From positions 1-10,877 of the forward strand of contig UQQN01000083.1 of NCBI GenBank assembly GCA_900543155.1: a stretch of DNA of 10,877 bases, given 5' to 3'. This document shows positions 6,837 through 10,877 of the stretch, one piece after another. Positions within the stretch are counted from its first letter, which is position 1; the number at the start of each line of letters is the position of its first letter. Origin of the DNA: an uncultured Prevotella sp. GTDB lineage: Bacteria > Bacteroidota > Bacteroidia > Bacteroidales > Bacteroidaceae. The position numbers were made by a program, and so were the translations under genes. Below the pieces are notes generated by a model. It was not told the origin of the DNA. It was given only the letters and a program-made list of their open reading frames with translations, and searched no databases.

Positions 6837-7964
6837 ATGAAAAAAATATTTGCCCTCGCTTTGCTGTTAAGCATTACCCTTGCTGACTGTGCCTACGCAC
6901 AGCCACCTCGTAGACGTGCCGAACAACAACAAAAGCAAGAACAGCAGCTAAACGCGCCAAAGGGTAGTTCGTATAGAGATTTTCCCACCGCACAAACCAT
7001 GCCTAACGATGCTGCATGGCGACGCGACTTATACCGCACTATCGATTTGAATAAAGAGGAAAATGCGGTGCTCTATTTCCCTACAACGCCACAAGATGGG
7101 CGCGAAAACCTATTTACATATCTCTTTAAACTCTTGCTCCGCAAACAAATTAAGGCATACGATTATAAACTCGATGGCAATGAAAATTTCTCGGAAAAAA
7201 ACGAGGTTTCTGCCAAAGAAATAATGGATCGTTACCACATTTTTTATGAGTCGAAGGGCGATAAAGTGCGTGTAAATGATGCGGATATTCCCTCTGACGA
7301 GGTTAAAGCTTATTTTGTAAAAGAAAGCACCTATTACGACCAACATACGGCAACCTTCCGTAGCCAAGTTACAGCCATTTGCCCCGTATTAAAACGCGGT
7401 GACAGTGACTTTGGTGGCGAGTTGGCACAATACCCTATGTTTTGGCTTAAAATGTCGGACGTAGCGCCCTACTTAGGCAAACTCATGCTTATGGGATCAT
7501 CGCTCAACAATGCTGCTATGATGTCTGCCGACGATTTCTTTACAATGAAACGCTACAAGGGCGATATTTATAAAGCTGTAAACTTGCAAGACCGCTTGCT
7601 CTCTAACTATTGCGTCGACGAAACTGAAACTAAAGCCGAACAGCAGCGCATTGAAAAGCAACTTACCGATGTGCAAGAGCATGTGTATGGTCGCGACAGT
7701 GCGTATTATGCACGTCTGCGTGCCGACTCTTTGGCACAAGCCGAAGCTGACTCTATTGCTGCTCTTGGCAAATCGGCTCGCAATAGTTCACGACGTTCAA
7801 GCACACCAACTGCACGACGCACTTCTACCTCGCGTCGCACAACAAAGGTAAGCAGTTCTACGCCCAAGACTTCAAAACCTGCCAAGGTTAGAAAGCCTAA
7901 AACTAAGGCTACATCGCCCAAGAGCAGTGGAGGTGGACTGAGCGTACGCAGACAACGCCACTAA
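6837..7964 (+). CDS. porN/gldN: PorN/GldN, type IX secretion periplasmic ring protein
   Basis: This 375-residue periplasmic protein is the partner of PorK in the outer-membrane-associated ring and contacts PorM. A signal peptide (MKKIFALALLLS, cleavage after AYA at residue 21) is followed by a Gln/Arg-rich stretch (25-37). The conserved GldN core then includes WRRDLYRTIDL (61-71), NAVLYFP (76-82), LFTYLFKLLL (92-101) and YPMFWLKMSDV (199-209). The last 60-odd residues (312-375) are a Ser/Thr/Lys/Arg-rich low-complexity tail that ends in SVRRQRH; a basic RRQRR-like end is common in the family. It lies 22 bp after porM, is surely cotranscribed with it, and is followed by a strong terminator, so it ends the operon. 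Confidence 0.95.
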   Translation: MKKIFALALLLSITLADCAYAQPPRRRAEQQQKQEQQLNAPKGSSYRDFPTAQTMPNDAAWRRDLYRTIDLNKEENAVLYFPTTPQDGRENLFTYLFKLLLRKQIKAYDYKLDGNENFSEKNEVSAKEIMDRYHIFYESKGDKVRVNDADIPSDEVKAYFVKESTYYDQHTATFRSQVTAICPVLKRGDSDFGGELAQYPMFWLKMSDVAPYLGKLMLMGSSLNNAAMMSADDFFTMKRYKGDIYKAVNLQDRLLSNYCVDETETKAEQQRIEKQLTDVQEHVYGRDSAYYARLRADSLAQAEADSIAALGKSARNSSRRSSTPTARRTSTSRRTTKVSSSTPKTSKPAKVRKPKTKATSPKSSGGGLSVRRQRH

Positions 7965-7986
7965 TTTTTTTCATAATCTACAAACA

Positions 7987-8030
7987 CGAGAGGTTTATAA
8001 GGCGTGTACCTTATAAACCTCTCGCATTAT
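7987..8030 (+). terminator. Terminator of the type IX secretion operon
   Basis: A perfect 16-bp stem (CGAGAGGTTTATAAGG at 7987-8002, complement at 8009-8024) with a 6-nt loop CGTGTA lies 23 bp after the porN stop. The T-rich tract that follows is weak (CATTATTT, later CATTTTTCT), so some termination may depend on further factors. An AATTTTTTT run lies before the stem and could serve the opposite direction. Confidence 0.85.
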
Positions 8031-8211
8031 TTCAGCTCATTTTTCTAATTGTACATCCAATGTTTAAGTGTAACCTATGTGCCAACATCAGATTTAGCAG
8101 GGACATTGAAAAAAGAGAGGAAAAAGGACTTGTAACAATGAATATCTGCTGAAAATAATGAAAACCAATTAAGTATTAAGGAGCTACTTAAAACAAGTAT
8201 ATTACACAAAA
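8031..8211. other. Spacer upstream of pdxB
   Basis: This AT-rich spacer lies between the operon terminator and pdxB. No gene, no clear TAnnTTTG promoter and no recognisable riboswitch is seen. GGAG at 8180-8183 is about 28 nt from the ATG, too far to be a normal ribosome binding site. Confidence 0.4.
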
Positions 8212-9318
8212 ATGAAACTCGTTATAGACTCTAAAATACCCTTTATTAAGGGATATGCCGAACTGCTTGGCGAAATACGCTACATTGCTGGAGCAGAAAT
8301 TTCGGCAAATGATGTGAAAGATGCTGATGTGCTTATTATTCGCACCCGCACACACTGCAACCAACAATTACTTGAAGGCTCAAACGTAAAGTTCATTGCC
8401 ACGGCTACTATTGGTTACGACCACATTGATACACAATATTTGGCACAAGCTGGCATTCATTGGACAAATTGTCCTGGCTGCAATGCAACAAGTGTGGCTC
8501 AGTATGTTAGGGGATGTTTGCTCAATTTGGCATTAGATGGTTGTTGGAATGAAAAGGGTATTTTTAATAAATTAAATGCAACGACTTTTACACAACCCGA
8601 TGCTTGCAAAAAAGTTTTTTCAAAACTCACATTGGGCATTGTGGGCGTAGGACATGTGGGCACACAAGTTATGCACATGGCACAAACATTAGGCTTTGGT
8701 AGAATATTGCTTTGCGACCCACCACGAGCCGAACAAGAGGGTAGGGCAGACTTTGTTTCGCTTACCGATGTCGCAACACAAGCCGACGTTATAACCTTTC
8801 ATACTCCTCTGACACAAGCACCAACGCCTCATGCCACTTATCACTTGGCTAACGCAGCTTTTTTTGCAATGCTTAAACCTCATGCTGTAGTCATAAATAG
8901 CAGTCGTGGCGAAGTGGTTGACACTTTGGCACTGAAAAATGCTCTTCGCAATAATCAACTACGTGCTGCCATTATCGACACTTGGGAAAACGAGCCTCAC
9001 ATAGACCGCGAACTACTCGCAGATGCTTACATCACCACACCACACATTGCAGGTTACAGTGCCGATGGAAAGGCAAATGGCACCCGTATGGCTTTACAAG
9101 CTGTAGCCCGTTACTTTGGCATTGATTCTTCTCCCTTCAACGCAATTAGTGCTCCTTCGCTCCCCACAGATTTTTGTTATTATCCACAAGGGTATGGCGC
9201 AGAAGGTATAGAATCTTTACGTCTTTACGACCCTAAACGCGATTCTATAGCACTTAAAACGCACCCCGAAGACTTTGAAGCTCTTCGCGGTAACTATCCT
9301 CTCCGCCGAGAAAAGTAA
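8212..9318 (+). CDS. pdxB: 4-phosphoerythronate dehydrogenase PdxB
   Basis: This enzyme oxidises 4-phospho-D-erythronate to 2-oxo-3-hydroxy-4-phosphobutanoate, the second step of the DXP-dependent route to pyridoxal 5'-phosphate, in the cytoplasm with NAD. It is a D-2-hydroxyacid dehydrogenase of 368 residues. IRTRT (43-47) and ATATIGYDHID (63-73) mark the substrate domain, GVGHVG (145-150) is the NAD-binding turn, and Asp169 follows the second strand. The likely catalytic residues are Arg232 (SSRGEVVD), Glu261 (DTWENEPHID) and His278 (TPHIAGYSADGKANGT). The last motif separates PdxB from other family members such as SerA. Residues about 111-137 look like an insertion before the Rossmann fold when compared with PdxB proteins I remember. 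It stands alone after a terminator and is convergent with the gene at 9535-10068. Confidence 0.95.
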   Translation: MKLVIDSKIPFIKGYAELLGEIRYIAGAEISANDVKDADVLIIRTRTHCNQQLLEGSNVKFIATATIGYDHIDTQYLAQAGIHWTNCPGCNATSVAQYVRGCLLNLALDGCWNEKGIFNKLNATTFTQPDACKKVFSKLTLGIVGVGHVGTQVMHMAQTLGFGRILLCDPPRAEQEGRADFVSLTDVATQADVITFHTPLTQAPTPHATYHLANAAFFAMLKPHAVVINSSRGEVVDTLALKNALRNNQLRAAIIDTWENEPHIDRELLADAYITTPHIAGYSADGKANGTRMALQAVARYFGIDSSPFNAISAPSLPTDFCYYPQGYGAEGIESLRLYDPKRDSIALKTHPEDFEALRGNYPLRREK

Positions 9319-9401
9319 ATATTTGGTCACAAAAGTTTTTAAAATACGCGAGAATAGAAAAACGTCTTTAGTCGGTAATCTCACGCAATGAGTCTAATCT
9401 C

Positions 9402-9443
9402 TTGATGCCTATCAGCATTATGACTAATACTGATAGGCATCAA
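9402..9443. terminator. Strong hairpin between convergent genes
   Basis: TTGATGCCTATCAG (9402-9415) pairs perfectly with 9430-9443. After one mismatch, ATTA/TAAT (9417-9420 with 9425-9428) extends the stem to 18 pairs around a TGAC loop. It lies about 84 bp after pdxB and about 90 bp after the stop of the minus-strand gene at 9535. No T-run follows in either direction, so it may be a bidirectional, tail-less terminator or an mRNA-stabilising structure. The loop contains the TAG that ends the in-frame continuation of the minus-strand gene. Confidence 0.55.
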
Positions 9444-9534
9444 AGTGCTTCAAGTAGCGTTCTCCATTATGTTCGTGGATACGCTTACAAAATTCTCCAA
9501 CATAGAATTTTACCTCTATACAAGAGTTCCTATA

Positions 9535-10068
9535 TCAATGGCTTAAAACATATTTTTTAATTAATCCTGCATGTGACATTGGTTTCTTCTCGTCATCTAT
9601 ATCCTCATTAGTATCGTAGTCGAGAAGGACTACTGTACGCTCTGTGGAAAGTTTTTTGAGAGTTTCAATGCTTTTTGCACAGTTATGTTCAAGCATATAA
9701 TAATAGGATGGAATGTATATTTTCTTACGGGCTTCGATATATCCTATCAAATCTCCGTTATACATATGTCCTAAGCAACGACCATGTGTACGACATGTAC
9801 GCTTCAGGTCAAGCATAGTCTTGTTGGTAAAACGAGAGCGGTCAATGCCTTCACCCTCAAATACCTTCAATCCTTGCCATATTCCTTCCACTGAAGCAGA
9901 GAATACCCCTTCCATTCCGGGCACAGGAATGTGTCCGTGCGGATAGAATGGTGATAGCTGCTTCATTGCACCCTTTGATGTTACATCGAAAATGATTGCA
10001 TCTGGATATTCCTTAAGGATGTTCTCACGCTTACATCTTTTGTTCTTTATTACTATTTCTGGTTCCAT
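9535..10068 (-). CDS. DUF6939-like protein, possibly interrupted at its C-terminus
   Basis: This protein of 177 residues has unknown function. From memory its sequence resembles the DUF6939 family common in Bacteroidales: MEPEIVIKNKRCKRENIL at the start, LSPFYPHGHIPVP (38-50), SVEGIWQGLKVF (59-70), EARKKIYIPSYYYMLE (112-127) and TVVLLDYDTN (145-154) with KKPMSHAGLIKKYV near the end. No signal peptide or membrane helix is present, so it is probably cytoplasmic. The order FYP, SVExxxQxxKVF and a late aspartate-rich motif recalls NADAR-type ADP-ribosyl glycosidases; that is inference only. The TGA at 9535-9537 is followed in the same frame by 36 sense codons up to a TAG at 9424-9426. Those codons read like protein (IEVKFYVGEFCKRIHEHNGE, then LKHFDAYQY), so the gene may be shortened by a nonsense change. 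The start has an A-rich leader and no clear promoter. Confidence 0.75.
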   Translation of the reverse strand: MEPEIVIKNKRCKRENILKEYPDAIIFDVTSKGAMKQLSPFYPHGHIPVPGMEGVFSASVEGIWQGLKVFEGEGIDRSRFTNKTMLDLKRTCRTHGRCLGHMYNGDLIGYIEARKKIYIPSYYYMLEHNCAKSIETLKKLSTERTVVLLDYDTNEDIDDEKKPMSHAGLIKKYVLSH

Positions 10069-10264
10069 TTTTTCTTTATTTTAAAGCTTTTTAATTTTTC
10101 TCTAAATAAAATTCTCATCGTTCAATCGTAATTATGTAATTTTTTTAGCTTAATACTTTTTGTTTATAGAAATAAAATTAATCAATATATTGTTAGCTTC
10201 TTTCGCTAACTATTCCATGTAGTTTTTCATCATTAGAAATTCTAATGGTTTTGCGGTTTGTAAT
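10069..10264. other. AT-rich spacer with two small palindromes
   Basis: GTTAGC-TTCTTTC-GCTAAC (10192-10210) is a 6-bp stem about 55 bp past the stop of the 85-residue gene. CATTAGAA-A-TTCTAATG (10231-10247) is a 17-bp near-perfect palindrome just after that gene's end. The first could be a weak terminator on the minus strand, since AT-rich sequence follows it there; the second could be an operator or the tip of a hairpin. Neither assignment can be confirmed. No gene is seen in this spacer. Confidence 0.4.
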
Positions 10265-10522
10265 TTAATCATAACATTTTAATTCATAAGATGAGTTTTC
10301 TGGAAAATCTTTATAAAATACTTTTATTGTTTCAGCACCTACAGCTCCTTTTTCACTATAATCCACAAAAGCATAAGTGTCACGTGAAATATCTATATCA
10401 GCCCACTCTAAATCTTTATTCAAATATTTAGAAAACGCTTTTGTAAATTTTTCAGTATCTAATTGCCAATCATAGACTTTATCTTTATCAATTTTTTTAT
10501 CTGTGGGAAAAGTAATAATCAT
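10265..10522 (-). CDS. Unrecognised small acidic protein, 85 residues
   Basis: I do not recognise this protein. It begins MIITFPTDKKIDKDKVYDWQ, shows no signal peptide or membrane segment, and is rich in Lys, Asp, Glu, Tyr and Phe with a slight net negative charge. The central part (EWADIDISRDTYAFVDYS) suggests alternating strands, so a small alpha/beta fold is likely. The codons are much more AT-rich than those of the type IX genes, like the neighbouring gene at 9535, which hints at acquired DNA. A good TAnnTTTG element sits only 4 nt before the ATG, supporting expression from a leaderless mRNA. Small proteins of this type are often immunity or phage-related proteins, but nothing here shows that. 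Confidence 0.6.
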   Translation of the reverse strand: MIITFPTDKKIDKDKVYDWQLDTEKFTKAFSKYLNKDLEWADIDISRDTYAFVDYSEKGAVGAETIKVFYKDFPENSSYELKCYD

Positions 10523-10526
10523 AATG

Positions 10527-10534
10527 CAAATATA
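10527..10534 (-). promoter_or_regulatory. -7 element in front of the 85-residue gene
   Basis: On the minus strand, TATATTTG (10534 down to 10527) matches TAnnTTTG and is followed by CATT and then the ATG at 10522. Transcription from it would start at about the initiation codon. No -33 TTTG is visible upstream; the region there is A/T homopolymer-rich. Confidence 0.45.
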
Positions 10535-10790
10535 ATTTTTTTGTTTTGTTTTTAAAAAAGTGATAGAATTACGAATTGAACGTATTGAGTTTATTTCATC
10601 TTATCAGTGGGTAATTGGGTTGTAAAGATAGAAAAATTTGAGCAAATCACAACTCATTATTTCATTTTTAACAAATATTATTAATATGGTCAAAAGTTAA
10701 ATACGTAAATCTCACTCTTTTCGTATCTTCACAGAATCCACATTGCTACTTTTCTACCGTTTTGAGCGTATAATATTGATAATCAACTAA
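10535..10790. other. AT-rich non-coding stretch
   Basis: No gene is seen here. A T/A homopolymer-rich stretch (10535-10559) lies behind the promoter of the 85-residue gene. TATCTTCA at 10724-10731 and, on the minus strand, TATCTTTA near 10623-10630 are one-base variants of the TAnnTTTG promoter element without an adjacent gene. Confidence 0.4.
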
Positions 10791-10877
10791 TAATATATTG
10801 TAAATGGTTGATATTCAACAATAATAAACGCAGAAAACGCCTCAATTCGTGTATTATTTTAATGGGTTACCCCGTTA
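10791..10877 (-). repeat. Right copy of window-flanking inverted repeat
   Basis: The reverse complement of this stretch aligns with 76-163, starting TAACGGGGTAACCC and continuing through GAATTGAGGCGTTTT and TTATTGTTGAATATCAAC. The window ends inside the alignment. The match probably continues beyond it, because in the left copy the same point is preceded by the conserved AACACCCTACC piece. An additional GATAATCAAC lies at 10778-10787. Confidence 0.75.

Noticed and set aside
10548..10622. Short plus-strand frame reading VIELRIERIEFISSYQWVIGL
   Set aside because: It looks protein-like for only about 20 residues, and it has no start codon other than GTG, no ribosome site and no promoter.

Overview
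The window looks like chromosome of a Bacteroidales bacterium, most probably a Prevotellaceae member. The reasons are the gene order porP-porK-porL-porM-porN (type IX secretion), promoters of the Bacteroidetes TAnnTTTG type, weak or absent Shine-Dalgarno sequences, and the DXP-type vitamin B6 gene pdxB. Species cannot be fixed from the sequence alone.

Layout. Positions 1-237 are AT-rich and hold intergenic repeats. Positions 238-348 form a near-perfect 33-bp inverted repeat (a MITE-like or hairpin element) that abuts the stop codon of a minus-strand gene (350-994). That gene encodes an exported archaemetzincin-type zinc metallopeptidase, probably read from a promoter near 1207-1235. Positions 1436-7964 carry the five plus-strand type IX secretion genes, followed by a strong 16-bp hairpin terminator (7987-8024). 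pdxB (8212-9318) follows as a separate unit. The right end is AT-rich accessory-looking DNA with two minus-strand genes: a DUF6939-like protein (9535-10068) with a suspicious in-frame 36-codon continuation after its stop, and an unrecognised 85-residue protein (10265-10522). From 10791 to the window end there is an inverted copy of the repeat seen at 76-163.

How the genes work together. PorL and PorM are the inner-membrane motor of the type IX system. The lipoprotein PorK and periplasmic PorN form the ring under the outer membrane. PorP/SprF is an outer-membrane beta-barrel partner. This is the established core machine that exports proteins with a type IX C-terminal signal. The archaemetzincin is exported by its own N-terminal signal and carries no recognisable type IX signal domain, so a functional link to the machine is not shown. 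PdxB serves pyridoxal phosphate synthesis and appears to be only a neighbour.

No clearly new multi-gene system is visible. The best leads are the DUF6939-like gene (NADAR-like motif order and interrupted tail), the exported archaemetzincin, the repeats bracketing the locus, and two promoters placed so close to start codons that leaderless mRNAs are expected.
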